A stretch of DNA of 64,000 nt, taken from contig JBBHKE010000754.1 in the NCBI GenBank assembly GCA_037447655.1, positions 1 to 64,000 of the forward strand, written 5' to 3'. Positions within the stretch are counted from its first letter, which is position 1. Every line of letters begins with the position of its first letter. The notes under the pieces are model-generated. The model saw nothing but the letters and a program-made list of their open reading frames with translations, ran no database searches and was not told the origin of the DNA. Of this stretch, positions 48,829-61,717 are shown one piece after another. Both the position numbers and the translations under genes were made by a program. The stretch comes from Zygnema cylindricum. Lineage: Eukaryota; Streptophyta; Zygnematophyceae; Zygnematales; Zygnemataceae.

Positions 48829-50165
48829 CTGGTTGCATAAAAAAAAAAAAACAAAAAAAAACAAAACAAATGTTGACAGAATGAAAAGTAGGCAGGAAAA
48901 ACAGAGAATTAGGTTAGGTTTCTCGAAACTTTTTAGAATGGTCGATAAGAGAAACAATAAAACTCAAACTGACAAGAGTTTTATTTCTCAAATGCTGTAG
49001 TATTTAGTATACTATACTTTCACAACACTTAGGGGATTAACATTTAAATAGAAGGAAAAAAATAAAATTTAAAGCTCATAAACCATACACTACACCGTCG
49101 ATCATATTTAGCGTGTAGAAATTATTAGTGTTTAGAATAACTTAGTGCCATGTACACTAATTTTGACTTAGAAAAATTTCGAGAAAAAAGTTATACACTA
49201 ATTTTTCAGCGAACGCCAATATGGGTACAGCTGATTTGTCGAGAGGATATTCACAATAATATAGGTAAAAGTACAAATTTTGACAATTCGTACACTGTCG
49301 CATACTTTCACTCTAATTAATTCCTAACTCCAATTTCTGTTAAGCGACAAATAAATGTACACTAAAACAGGTACAAGTACCAAATCTTTTAAATTGTACA
49401 TCGAATCGTGGTTGTATCCTATTTATCCGTACTTGTATAATTAAAAATTACATTTTAAGACCCACCGACACGTTCCGTATTCCACACTAATAAAAAAAAT
49501 ACATAAATTAAAATGGTGTACACTAATTGTTCATCTCGTAATTAGCGTACAGGAAAAACTAGTATCATTTACCCTATTTTGGGTAAAACCCTCAAAATTT
49601 AAAGGCGCCGAATTAGTGTTCAACACGCTAAATACTGATCGACAGTGTAGCTTTCATACTGAGGCATAAAAGTTCAAACTTTTGAGAATTATTGCGACCT
49701 TAAGTTTTAGGAACAATGGATTGAGGTGATACAAGAATGTTAATAGAAGCCAGATTGAACTCCAAAAAAATAATTTATATTCCTAAAACTAGATTTGCAT
49801 TCGTGAATGGAGATTCCCATTGTTGGTTTTCAATCCGAAATGATGTTTCATCATACAAATAAAATTTTAAAGGAATTTTCTTAAGATTTGGAAATACCCA
49901 TCGAAAGAGTATCATATCCTGAATTATAGCTTCTTCATCCGCCAGTAAACTCAAAAGGTACTAAGCGCGGTTCCATATGCCATCTTGAATAATTTAAGTG
50001 TGGAAATCCACGAAAACAATAAATAGAAAAAAAAATAATTACGGTCGGGGTTATAGTTTGGTATATGTTTTGACCTTTAAGAAAACCGTTTGTTTCTTTC
50101 GGGTCACTACAGTACTCTCAGATTCTTAGCTAAATTTTAGAGCCAACCCTAAAACAGTTAAGGGT
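48093..50165 (-). repeat. Lipase 5' block, left copy (A) of tandem duplication
   Basis: Covers exon 1, intron 1, exon 2, intron 2 and part of exon 3. It matches 56295-56923 plus 62433-63420 with roughly 90 percent identity by eye and small indels. It is interrupted by a MITE at 49093-49647. Confidence 0.88.
49091..49649. mobile_element. MITE inserted in intron 1 of lipase copy A
   Basis: 555 bp between two TA dinucleotides with ends CACCGTCGATCATATTTAGC and GCTAAATACTGATCGACAGTG-like. The right duplicate of this intron (62891-62900) reads CACTAGCT with no insertion, giving a direct empty-site comparison. Confidence 0.88.
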
Positions 50166-50695
50166 AAACCTTGTTAGGACATTTGTGGAATCGGGATTTA
50201 GGCGATTCAGTCTTCTGTTCGATTTTGCGTCTAAGTCTTGTGTGTCGGTTCGCGTCACGTTTCATTTGTTCGTTCGGTATGGACGTATTCTTGTTATACG
50301 TTTGTTCTGGTTTGTAGTGTTGCGTGGTGCCGCGTGTGCGGATCAGCACACTGCGCGGATCAACACACTGTTTCAGTCTTGCTACCAGATGTTGAATTGT
50401 AGTGAGGTGTTTGAGAGGCATGTTTTCCGTGCCGTGTATTCTTAAGTTTGTTGTGTGTTCTGTAGGCTAATATAGTAGTCAGATTGGGAAAAGATGTTAG
50501 TAAGAAAAGAAGGGTGAGAAATTATGTATAGAAAAGCTTCGGTGTATTTTATTTATATGTTGGCCGATGTAATCTGTGAATGCTTTATATGTCATTAATT
50601 GCAAATGCTTTCGCTGTGTGATAACTTTGTAAGACGTGAGAATTTAATGATCCTTTTACATTTGGTATAAGAGTAGGCTTTACTCCCAGTTAAGA

Positions 50696-52070
50696 GTGTG
50701 TGAGGTTCGGCAGGATGGGGAGGAAGAAGAAAGACACTCTTTCCTCAGCTGTCGGGCAAAGGGGCAAAGGTTTACACAGGAGCCTTCGGAGGAGCAACAA
50801 TCCCCCGAAGTTCCTTCCTGTGAGCCTAGTGAAAGGGAAATCAGCTTTGGAGGGGACAGACCCGGTTTTGTTCCTAAGTTCGAAGAATCTCTTCCTCCAG
50901 ACCCCTTCATTCAGAATAGCGCCAGTGGTAGTGGCACTAGTTTTGAGCCTGATTCTCGTTTTGCTTTTGATGAGTGGACGCGGAACATGAAGGAGAAGAG
51001 TAAGTTAGAAAAGAAAGTCAGCAAAGGGAAGAAGAAAATGAAGTATCCGAGTTCCAGCTCTAATGACATTGAGAGTTCAAAAAGTTCAAAAAGTTTAGAA
51101 AGCTCAGAAAGCAGTGAAGATGAAAAAGCAAAGAAAAATAAGAATCGGAAAGGGAAGGCAAAAATGGTGGACGAAGACTTGGATGTTGGAGACGACGTTG
51201 AGAAAGATGATTCTTTTTGAATGCCTGGAAAAGCCATATTGTTTAATGGTTCTAATTATATGGTTTGGAAAAATGTATCAGAGGACATTTTGTGGAGGAT
51301 AGTAACAGGTGAAAAAAAGAGGCCTAAGGATTTGAAAGGTCGACAGGCCCAAGGATTTGAAAGGTCGACAGTTGTGGTTGAGAAAGGATATTTCCGCCTA
51401 CACAGGATTAATGCAAAGTTAGACTTCTTTTTGGCTTACTGCACTGCACAGAGTGTTGGGTGGGCCTTGAGGGTCATTTAAGAAAGGAGGGTCAAGAAAA
51501 GGGGCAATGTGTCTTCAAAGAATTGATTCAATTCAAGTTCAAGCCGAATGAATCAATTGATGTTGCCGCTAAACGTTTTAACATTCTTGTTGAACTACTT
51601 ACCAATATTGGTAGAATATTGGATGAAGAGCACAAGCTTCAAGTCTTTCTAAACGGTTTTCCGGAGTATCTTCCAAATCCTTGTGATATTCTCCAGTCCA
51701 AGAAGCAGGCAACGTATGAGTATACCGTGAGCAATTTAAAGAAAGTAGATAAAGCAAGAGAAGGTTCGAATAAAGGGGCCGGAAAAACAGCCGCACTCGA
51801 AACCCCGGATCTCAACCTCCTTTATGGAAGGGCTCTAAGGGGAACACCTCGAGGTTGAGGTGGTGGCGGTCGAGGAGGTGGAAGAGAGAAACTGAGTGGC
51901 AGTATGGTTCAAGCTGATTCTAATGCCTTGAACGTTACATGCTACAAGGGTCAGAAACAAGGACACTACAAGGACACGGACACTACAAAGACATTTTTCG
52001 GCAGAATGTCCAGACAAGGAAAAGCAGTGTTACACTTGTAAGCGTTGGGGGCACGTGAGTATGCACTGTT
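50696..52070 (+). pseudogene. Copia 3 gag remnants
   Basis: Frames 50696-51220 (Ser/Lys/Glu-rich N-terminal extension), 51221-51481 (FNGSNYMVWKNVSEDILWRI, a gag start motif) and 51460-51858 (AAKRFNILVELLTNIGRILD, FLNGFPEYLPNPC) are separated by stops and shifts. A zinc-knuckle remnant (CYTCKRWGHVSMHC-like) lies near 52030-52075. Confidence 0.75.
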
Positions 52071-55000
52071 ATGATGAGAGTTGATGGAAGTTCGGAAAGA
52101 GGAGGTGGTCGAGGTGACCGTGGCTGTGGGCGTTGTGGTGGCCGAGGTCGTGGATCCGGTTGTGGAGGAGGTCATCGATATTATATGGAGTTTGGTGACA
52201 AGTCCGGAGACGGAATCCAAAATTTCTCGATTTCTCTTGACATGGATTTGGATTCGGTTGTTGATGTGGTTGCTAATACGGAGTGGATTATTGACTCCGG
52301 TGAAACTCATCATGTTTGTACGGATAAGACACTCTTTGAGGAGATGACCGCTTTGACAGTTCCAAAAAACATTAAGGTTGCTAATGGCCATGTGATCCCA
52401 GTCGATACAATCAGAATCGTTCGGCTTGATTTACCAGTTCAAGATGATTTCGGGAATGAGAGAGTAACTTCAACGAGGTTTCATAACGCTCTCTAAATTC
52501 CGAATGGAGCCGTGAATCCCGTTAGTGTACCAAAGATTCAGAAAGCCGGCGGTCAAGTGGTTTCAAAATCCGATTGGAGTATCGTATTGGAGAATTCTAT
52601 GGGGACACAAGTGGCTTATGGATTTGTGACGGATAGCATGCATAGTTGTTTGATTTGGATAAGACCAGAAGTTAAGGGTCAAGCCGTGTCTTTGGCCAAT
52701 CAGTTTTCATCACCGCAATGTATGGCATCACCGTAATTGCCATACCTCCGAGGGGAACCTTAAGCAAATGATTCGAAATTCTTCAGTTCGCGGAATGAAA
52801 CTCACTACCAGAAAGAAGGTGAATGGATGTGGTGGTTGTAGTAAGGGGAAAAAAAAACACAAGCCACATCCGGTTGAAGATGTAAAGTATCGGGCCAAAA
52901 ATCCAATGGAACTTATTCATGTGGATCTTTGTGGCCATGTCATGCCAAGGTCTTTGGGTAGGCATATATACATTTTTTTCATTGTTGATGGCTATTCACG
53001 GAAATCTTGGGTGCATTTGTTGAAGCATATATCGGATGCTTTTTAAAAGTTTAAAGAGTGGGTTGTGATGGTCGAGCGTTAATCGGATCACAAATTGAAA
53101 TCGGTGAGGTCGGATAACGAAGGTGAATTTGTGGCTTTCACGGAGTTTTGTAAAGAGAGGGTGATTATGCAGCGATTTACGGCTCCTTATTCTCCCGAAT
53201 CGAATGGAATTGCGGAGAGAAAGAATCGAACACTCCTAGAGATGGTCCGTGCCATGATACATAGTAGTGGGCAATTTTTTTTTTTGTGGGGAGATGCCAT
53301 TCTCACCGCCAATTACATTTGCAACCGGCGGTTGACTTCAATTTCGGGTGATAAGACCCCGGATGAGTTGTGGAGTGGGATTGTGCCGTCTCTCCGGCAC
53401 TTACGCATTGGGGGATGTAAGGCAACCGTCTATGTTGAACGTACACAAAGGACGGGTAAGTTTTCTGCGAGGAGTTGGACGGGAATCTTTGTGGGGTATA
53501 ACACCAAAAGGAGCATGTACCGTGTGTATGATCCGAGTAAGAGAGTGGTATTTGAATCTCAAAATGTTGATTTCCACGAGGATCTTAAATCCGTAATGGA
53601 ATCGGTTGGGAAAGTAAAAAAGGATTTAGATTTCAAAGAGAAACGTGAAGTGGAAGAAAATTCGGATTAGCAAGAATCGGATTCCGATGTGGAAGAAGTT
53701 CCTCTTACTAAAGTGAAGTTCGATCGGTTTGTTCCAGTTCAAAAATCATATTCCGATGTCCGAAGTGATAGGACTTTGATCATATTCCGATGTCCGAAGT
53801 GATAGGACTTTGAGTTCTCGGTCTTTAGTAAGAACTCAGTCCACATTAAAATCAGAAGGTAGCTTACCGTCAGTGAGGGAAGAAAATGACAAGGAAGAAG
53901 ATGTGACTGTGGTTCGGCGAAGTACCCGTGAGAGGAAGGGGAAGAAATCGGCCAGATTATCGTATGATCGACTTGGTGGAGATGTTTCGAACTCTAATTA
54001 CTTTATCTCGGAGGCTAAAGAGGATAACTTCCTCTTATAGCAACTAGTGAATGACACAATTTCCGGTTCCGGAGATCCTCAATCTTATTCGGAGGCTCGG
54101 AATTCGAGTGAGTGGGAAACTAAGTGGAAGTCTGCTTGAGAAAAGGAATATAAGTCAATTGTTGACAATCGGACTTTTGAAGAGGTAGAATTACCATCGG
54201 GTAAGAAAGCTATTGACGCCAAATGGGTATTCAAGACAAAGACAGGTGCGTCTGGTGAGGTAATAAAGTACAAAGCGAGATTGGTGTGTAAAGGTTTTCA
54301 CCAGCGAGAGAGGGTTTATTATACTGAAACCTATGCTCCCGTTGTTAAGTTTGATTCTTTGAGAATGATTGTGGCCTTGGCAGCGGCTAGTAAGAAACAC
54401 ATCCATCAAATGGATGTGGACACTACTTTCTTGAATGATGAGGTTGAAGAGGAAGTATATATGAAAGTTCCGGAGGGGGTGGCTTCTCAACCCGGTATTG
54501 TGTGGAGACTTCGGAAGTTTTTATATGGGCTGAAGCAAGCCCTGAGAACGTGGTATTTGAGGCTTCATAAGGTGTTAAATGATTTCGGTTTTGTTCGGAC
54601 TACGTCGGATTCCGATGTTTATGTGAAGGGTGAAGGTGAGAATCAAGTGATATTTTCAGTTTATGTTGATGAATTCATCATGACTTCGGATAGATTGATT
54701 GTGATCATGGATTTAAAGGCATTTATGCGGCAACATTTTAAAGGGACGGATTTAGGAGAAGTGAAATATATTTTAGGAATTGAAGTTATTCGGGATGCAT
54801 CTGGATGCATCAAGCTCAGTCAGGAGCAATATTAAAAGGAGGTTTTAGCACGGTTTTCTATGTCCGTTGCTAAACCACTTTTGACTCCTTTGGATCCGAA
54901 AGTGCAATATTCTAAGTCAGAAAATTTGGAGACAGTTAATGTGCCGTATCGGGAAGCAATCGGCAGTTTGATGTATTTGAGTAAGTCGGAAATTTTGGAG

Positions 55001-55680
55001 ACAGTTAATGTGCCGTGTCGGGAAGCAATCGGCAGTTTGATGTATTTGAGTGTGGGAACGCGTCCAGATATTTCTGCTGCAGTTTCTGTTGTCACTAGGT
55101 ATTGCAGGCACCAAAGAAACCGCATTGGGAGGCGGTGAAACGTATCTTCCGTTATTTGGTTGGCACGATCAGTCTCGGATTGGTGTTTCAATCGAATGGA
55201 GATTTGGAATGTTTTGGCTACTGTGATGCGGGTTGGGGAGGAGATTATGATTCCGGAAAATCAACTTCCGGATATGCATTTATATTCGGTGGAGCTGCTA
55301 TATCATGGAGTTCCAGGCTCCAGCCGACTGTGGACGAGCCGACTGTGGCCGAGTCGACTGTGGCCTTAAGCTCTACAGAGGCCGAATATATGGCAGCCTG
55401 TCATGCGTCGAAGGCTGCAGTTTGGGTGAAAGAAATGCTCGGAGAGTTAGGCATTTCAGTTGGATGTATGAAAGTATTTTCTGATAGCATGAGTTCTATG
55501 GCACTGATCAGAAATCCTGTATTTCATAAAAGGACTAAACATATCAAAATTTAGTGGCATTTTATTCGAGATTTAGTGAGAGAAAAGGAACTTGAATTTG
55601 TCTTTGTTCCTACTGTAGAGGAAGCAGCTGACATGCTTACTAAGTCATCTATGCAGGATGTCTTTGTAAGAGGTAGGCCT
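52071..55680 (+). pseudogene. Copia 3 pol remnants (PR-IN-RT-RH)
   Basis: Protease motif WIIDSGETHHVC is near 52287. The integrase zinc region (CGGCSKGKKKHKPHP) and core (HVDLCGHVM, FIVDGYSRKSWVHLL, SDNEGEFVAF, YSPESNGIAERKNRTLLEMV) span 52760-53670 with in-frame stops. RT at 54281-54835 has QMDVDTTFLN, LYGLKQALRTWY and YVDE in place of YVDD (54662-54673). RNase H at 55102-55554 has ALSSTEAEYMAACHASKAAV. A 60-bp direct duplication at about 54918-55046 repeats ETVNVP(Y/C)REAIGSLMYL. It is clearly inactive. Confidence 0.85.
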
Positions 55681-57744
55681 AAGCTAGGCTTTCTGTGAAG
55701 TGAGAGAGTATTCCACAATGAGAGGGGGAATGTTAGGACATTGGTGGAATCGGGATTTAGGCGAATCGATTTGTTGTTCGATTTGGCGTCTAAGTCTTAT
55801 GTATCGGTTCGCGTCACTTCATTTGTTCGTTTGGTACGGTCAGATGTTTGTTATATGTGTGTTTTGGTTCGTAGTGTTGCATGGTACCGCGTGTGCGGAC
55901 CAGCAGACTGTTTCAGTCTTACTGCCAGATGTTGAATTGTAGTGAGGTTTTTGAGAGGCACGTTTTCCGTGCCGTGTATTCTAAAGTCTGTTGTGTGTTC
56001 TGTATATTAAGGCAGTAGTCAGATTGGGTTAATGAATTTAGTAAGAGATTAGTAAGAGATTAAGGGTGAGATATTATGTACAGAAAAGCTTCGGGTAATA
56101 TAAATGTGGATTGGCCGATGTGATCTATGAATTTTTTTTTTGTGATTATTGGTGAATTCTTCCGCTGTGCGATAACTTTGTAAGCCGTGTGAAATTTAGT
56201 GATCCTTTTTACAAGGAGCATGAACGACAAATGTTCCCCACAGCTTAAAGATTTTGTCCTTTTGTGGACCAAAATGACATAACGCTGAACTCGTCCATTA
56301 GAGAGGTCGATAAGGAATCCTTTAAAATCAATAAGAGTGTATATAGTCTTCAAGTTAAATTAAAAAAAAAAGCATGAAATAGCGAAGGAAAAAAAACAAG
56401 TGTAGTAGCTCATTGAAACAAGTCTCTGGTCATCCTTCTAGACTGCAAGAGAGTGTTCATAAAAGTTAGGCTTTCATCGGACACAAAAAAAAAAATTAAA
56501 AAAGGCCATTAGGCACTACGTGGAGTCTGAATTTTACCCCAAGGATTTTCGCCAGATCCTTTTTTGTTACTTTTTCTGTCAGAAAAAAGGCCGCCATCGC
56601 CCATCGCAGCCAATAATCAATGTCTTCAAGATCCTTTCTGCATTCCCTCATTCCCCACATGTTAGGAACCTACATGAAAATATCTTTAGGTGCAGTCGTT
56701 GCAGATACAAATTCAAGCCCAAAAATAAATCGAAATTCCCATCAACCGTTTCTATTAGCAAAATGAAAATCAAGAACAGACTGAAGTCAACGCAGGGAAA
56801 AGAAAGGACGCCCACTTGTCAGTCAGTGGCGATCCGACAAACTTCCAATATTTGTTCCCTGGTTTGAGGAGAGTAAGCTTCCACAGTCCTACACCTAATA
56901 AAATTACTGTTTTGGGGCCCAGGTGTTGGTTTTGTGCGATCTTTGGCGATATATTTGTACCTGCCAGGATATATTTGTACCGGCATATATTTGTACCAGC
57001 AGACTTTTACCGATTCACATTTCGTGACGTGACGTGACGTGACGAATCGAACTGTACGGAATCTGACGACGATTCCGCCAACCTCTATATCGAGTACAGA
57101 TTGTGTCAGAATTAAAGAGCGGCACATTGTGGTGGAAAACGACAAAACGGCAGCATCTCATTGCACCACTTATTTAGGCATTTCATCACAAGATGACACA
57201 CAATATTGATATATAGTGCAGCAAGGCATTTGAAATAACTATCTCATGGAAATGGCATGCAGATCACTCTCAGACTCAGAATACTCTCAAGATTTATAGA
57301 AGAAGCATTTACTTTATTAGATCAGAACTCTTTGTACATTCTTATTAGGATTCATATCATAGACAATAGAAGGAGAATGCAGCTTTATTAAAAGATAGTC
57401 CATAGGAACATTTGTATTCTAATCGGGGCTCACTTCGGCTTACGCCTTGTGGCCCCTTGACTATATCTAAATTTCTCAAGCTGCCTAAACCTGTCCAATC
57501 TATTGATTTGTTTCCATGCATCTCCCATTGCTATCTACCTAGTAGTTCGTACAGGCTAAGTTTCGCTGTGTTTAGATTTCATGTGTTTATAAGTTGGGTG
57601 CGCACTGGCTTATATGACCCTGTAAAACTAACAGGTTATGGGCCCACAGCCCTTGCCTACAGAATTCTAAGTCTAGCTAGCTAATAGGGAGTTGAGCCGA
57701 GAAGAGTCTAGCAGATCCGTGGAACGACTCCAACGAAACCGAGT

Positions 57745-58761
57745 TTGCTTCCTGCAAAGACACCAGCGGCAAGAATGAAAGAGGATCAGATGCTTAGAGA
57801 GAGAAAGAGAGAGAGAGACATATGGCCTCAGGACACTTCACGTGTGAAGGGGTTACAAGGAATCCAAGTGAGAGCAGAGCAGACAGTAGGAGGATTTGGT
57901 GCAGAGATTGAGGAGTTAAAGAACCTCGTGATGATACAGTACAGCAGCAAAGTAACAACGAAGGCACACATTTCCCTTTTCACTAGTCTACTAGATGAAG
58001 CCGATTCTATCGGGCTTCAAGTCTCAGAGGATAAAAGAACATCGCTACTTATCCTATCCCTCCCGGATGACATCAAGAGGAATCTTACCAGGTCATACAG
58101 AAATCCGAGGACATGGACGTGGAGCAAAGCAGTGATCGCAGTGTTGGAATCCGTTTCCAACAGCATCGAGGAGTCACAGATCGACAAGGATTCCAAGATC
58201 TTCCAGGAGCCTGCAAACTGCCAAGGAGAAAATGGAGTTAGAAGTCTAAAGTGTGACAGACAAAAGAGTTCCCTCCACAGTGAAAAGGAGGAGTATCTCT
58301 TTGAGGCATGCATCGAACATGCAAGGAGGGGAGGTTGTCAAAGTGTCACAGAAAATCCATGCAAGGAAGACGAAAGTGACCAATTCAACTCGCCCACACG
58401 ACAAAGAGATCAGACCAAATCCGAAGACTGCAGATACAACTACAGCAACCAAACCAGAGCAATCGAATCCACACCTAGAGAAGAAAGTGAGGATGTGTTG
58501 GATGGGTCTGCTGCAGAGTCAAGCATAATGGCTTACCAGAAAAGGGAGGCAGAGATCGGAGAACGAGTCACAGTTCAAGAGTTCAGCCGCAGCAACGACA
58601 CTGCAGAGGGCGACAACTCCAAAAGAGTCGAACGGACAGATATACGAAATTTGCAGACAGATGGCAGAAAATCGAAGCGTCAGTCAACACAAAAAGTTTG
58701 GCCCGATTCCAAAAATTGCACGGAAAGCGTGGTCACGAATACAAGTGTCATTTCAAAATGA
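57745..58761 (+). CDS. Gag-like protein of element 4
   Basis: 338-codon frame. The segment HISLFTSLLDEADSIGLQVS, then KRTSLLILSLPDDIKRNLTR and TWTWSKAVIAVLESV, resembles the copia gag middle domain in layout (compare FMELESAGKDFSEKEK and LLMKLPDEFENIV in copia 1). The C-terminal half is charged and low in complexity, with no clear zinc knuckle. The start may lie elsewhere. The product is expected to assemble particles in the cytoplasm, supplied in trans with RT and integrase. Confidence 0.55.
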   Translation: MLPAKTPAARMKEDQMLRERKRERDIWPQDTSRVKGLQGIQVRAEQTVGGFGAEIEELKNLVMIQYSSKVTTKAHISLFTSLLDEADSIGLQVSEDKRTSLLILSLPDDIKRNLTRSYRNPRTWTWSKAVIAVLESVSNSIEESQIDKDSKIFQEPANCQGENGVRSLKCDRQKSSLHSEKEEYLFEACIEHARRGGCQSVTENPCKEDESDQFNSPTRQRDQTKSEDCRYNYSNQTRAIESTPREESEDVLDGSAAESSIMAYQKREAEIGERVTVQEFSRSNDTAEGDNSKRVERTDIRNLQTDGRKSKRQSTQKVWPDSKNCTESVVTNTSVISK

Positions 58762-61717
58762 CAAGCAAGGACGGAGCGGGAGGAAAGAGGCGTGGATGAA
58801 AGGAGGGGAGTACTTACCAAGGAGACTTCGTCATCAAGTGACAAAGATCAAACAGCCCCATGTACCAAAAGGCGAGATCCAGCCACCTACTTCTTCACCG
58901 CCATCGTCACCAGATTCTGAAAAAGAATCTAAGGTCTGTGAATGGAGAAACCTGACAAATATAGAGAAACCAAGCAACAAAACGAGATAAGACTGTATAA
59001 CAGAAAATAGCAAAATGACTCTTAAGGGAAAGCCGGTCATAGACAGTGGCAAGTCATTTGATTTATTACAAGTCAGAATATGTGAACAAAACTTCATAAG
59101 TCAAACAGTAAAGCAAGTTGCTAAGCGAGTTTCTAGACTGACATTAAAGACAGGTAGACCAGATTCAATAACAGACAGAAAAAGCGTCCAAACTCTCATA
59201 AATAGAGGTCAAGAACTCACCAAGTTGAAAAGACCAAGCAAAGGTACATGAGGAGTAGTGATGTCAGAGGTAGTCACTGGGCTACAAGCGGTCATTTGAA
59301 CTCAGTTAACGTTCACATGGACCAAGGCGGGGAAGACAGGAAAGTCAACCTGCAAAATAGAATTCAAAAGGGTCAGATCCATAAGACTCAAGGTAGAGGA
59401 AACAAAGAGGAGGCCAAAAAGGGAGAGGAATATAAGGAGAGAAGTCACAAAAGTTTAGAGGGAAGAGAGTCAATGCAGAGACTAGAAAAAGAGACATCAG
59501 AAATATAGCATCGGGAAACAGGGATCACAATGCGTTCATCAGTGGGAGTCACATAGGCAGAGGAGAGGACTCACAAAGAGATCGCATGATGAAGGAGATT
59601 CCAAGGAGACGCCCGACAAGTCAGCCGCACAATACAACCCCTCAGCTCACCATCTCTAGCAAAGGCGCTCGCTTCAACACCAAAGGATGGGAAATCAAAG
59701 GACCACGAACTAATGGAGCCAAATCTGCAACAGAGAGAAACAGTGGCTCAGAAAAGGTACTCTAGCAGAAAAACATTTTGAAAATGTGCATGAAACATTC
59801 ATGGAGAAAGTGCAAAAGACTGAAATCAAAATTGAGGAACTTTTGGATGTTCAGCCAGCTGATGCAACAGTACTCTCAGCTGTAGGAGAGACGATGGGAA
59901 AAAGACTTACCATGTCTCAAGCTTAGAGGGAAGAAATTCGAGGATTGGCCGAAGGCCAAGTCCGCTCCCAAAGGCGAATTCGAAGGAGTTCCACCTCTAT
60001 GAGGAACTCCTACCACCATGAGTATGGTGGAACCTGCAGATTGGAGAGAGAGAGGGGAATGGTCAGAAACAGAGACCTAGTCACAAAGGAAAGCACAGAC
60101 CAGACTCTAAAATCAGTGCTTGTCAGTGAGGACCTTACAAAACTCTCCAGCTCACAGTGTGAGTAGCAGGCAACCAGAGCAGAACCTAGACACCGAAGGA
60201 AGGGGGAAGACCTTACCAAGTGTTGAGAGAGAGTTCAAAGGCAGTGGGAGCAGACTCCAAGAGAGCACTCACGATTAACTCCAGAGAACCGGTGAAATTC
60301 AAACCTGTCAAAGAAAGCGTCACATCAGTGAGTATGGCAGGAGAAAGACCGAAGGTTGAGACTTGCAAAGTCAAAACATACAAAGATGCATTGTTGACCA
60401 GGACTAACAAATTGGGACAAATTGAATGTGAAGGGCAGAATTCTTACCTCAATGTCAGGAACGCCCTTTCAAAATCATCCTCTTCAAAGGATCCCACAGA
60501 CGGCCAAAGCTCAGGAGGTTACGATCACGAGTGGAGAGCACCTGAAAATGCCAAGCACAGCGGAAGGCGTGATGGAAAAAAAACAAAAGGATTAGGTTCA
60601 AATTCCAGTCCCTATGTCAAAGTTAGGTCAAAGTGTAATTTCACAAAACAGAAAATTAAAGAATTAAATGAACCTCACGTAGAAACTCCAATAAAGGCAG
60701 TCAAAGATAGAAAATGGAAGGCAAAATGTCATCTAATTAAATAGCTGCCAGAAAGGAGTGGAAAGAGGATTCGGAAAAATGTCAGACTGTAAGAAGTTAA
60801 GAAATCTAAGAAAATCTTACATCAGAAAATTTGAGGAGTTGCATTAAGGACAGCCGCAGGTCAGAGAATCCCACGCAAAGAGTGCAGCGGAAGCCGTGGC
60901 TGGGCGAAAGAAAGGATAAACTCCAGGCGCCATAAAAGAAGAATCTAAGCCTTAGTCTTCAAAAAGGCTCGCTAATATATGGCAGTCTGAGGAGAGAGGA
61001 GGATTCGGCAGAAACCCTAAAAGGAGGAAGTCTCAGACTGGAAAATTTTCTAAGGACACATTGAACCTGACTATTAAAGTACTAACTGTTTTATGTATGG
61101 TAAGAGTACAGGTTGTACCTTTGACGACGTGCGACGAAGGCGCGAGCAAATTTGGAGTCGCACATTGGGAAACACCGAAGCGACATCGTCACCGCGAACG
61201 GATTAATCGGACGGACGAAAATTTTGACTTCGTTCGAGCGACAATACAGGGACTTTGCGACGGAATACGCGACAAAAGCATGATGTCAGATGGACATCGA
61301 AATCGAACGACAAAGAGACATCCGAATCAACGGTCGAAACGACATCTTCATTTCGTGGAATGAGTTCGCCACCGAGGATAGGGGACACGTCGTGGTCCCA
61401 GGTCTTAACCGTTGGCAGCGAAATTGAACGCCAGCGACGCAGAGTTTGACGGCGCCAATCGCGCCCTAATTGGTCCTAATATTTTTTCAGATCATCATGG
61501 GACCACAGGTGGTCCCCACGGGATCATATATCGAATGGAACGAGTACCATTCAAAATTGACGAAGCGACAAATTGTATCGACTTCGTACTGACCCAACTG
61601 TACGGCGGTCAGCAAAAATATTCCGCGGAAATATCGAACGAGAATTTTTACAACTAAGACGAAATGTTATCGAGGACGATTTCGTACCAAACACATCGCC
61701 GAAACATCGAGTGGGAG
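58762..61717 (+). other. Interior of element 4 without pol
   Basis: Several purine-rich plus-strand frames (58661-58990, 59015-59251, 59248-59508, 60220-60744) encode Lys/Ser/Glu/Arg-rich sequence with no recognised domain. They may be decayed or disordered-protein coding, or filler. GTGGGAG before 61718 could act as polypurine tract. Confidence 0.45.

Larger units (their letters stand above)
50172..56213 (+). mobile_element. Degenerate Ty1/copia element 3
   Basis: LTRs are 50172-50660 and 55731-56213 (TGTTAGGACATT to CCTTTTACA). TTTGGTATAAGAGTAG after the 5' LTR is a standard 3'-end initiator-tRNA-Met type primer site. AGAGGGGGAA before the 3' LTR is the polypurine tract. The flanks AACCT (left) and AGGAG (right) do not form a target duplication. 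The LTRs differ by many substitutions, so the insertion is old. Confidence 0.9.
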
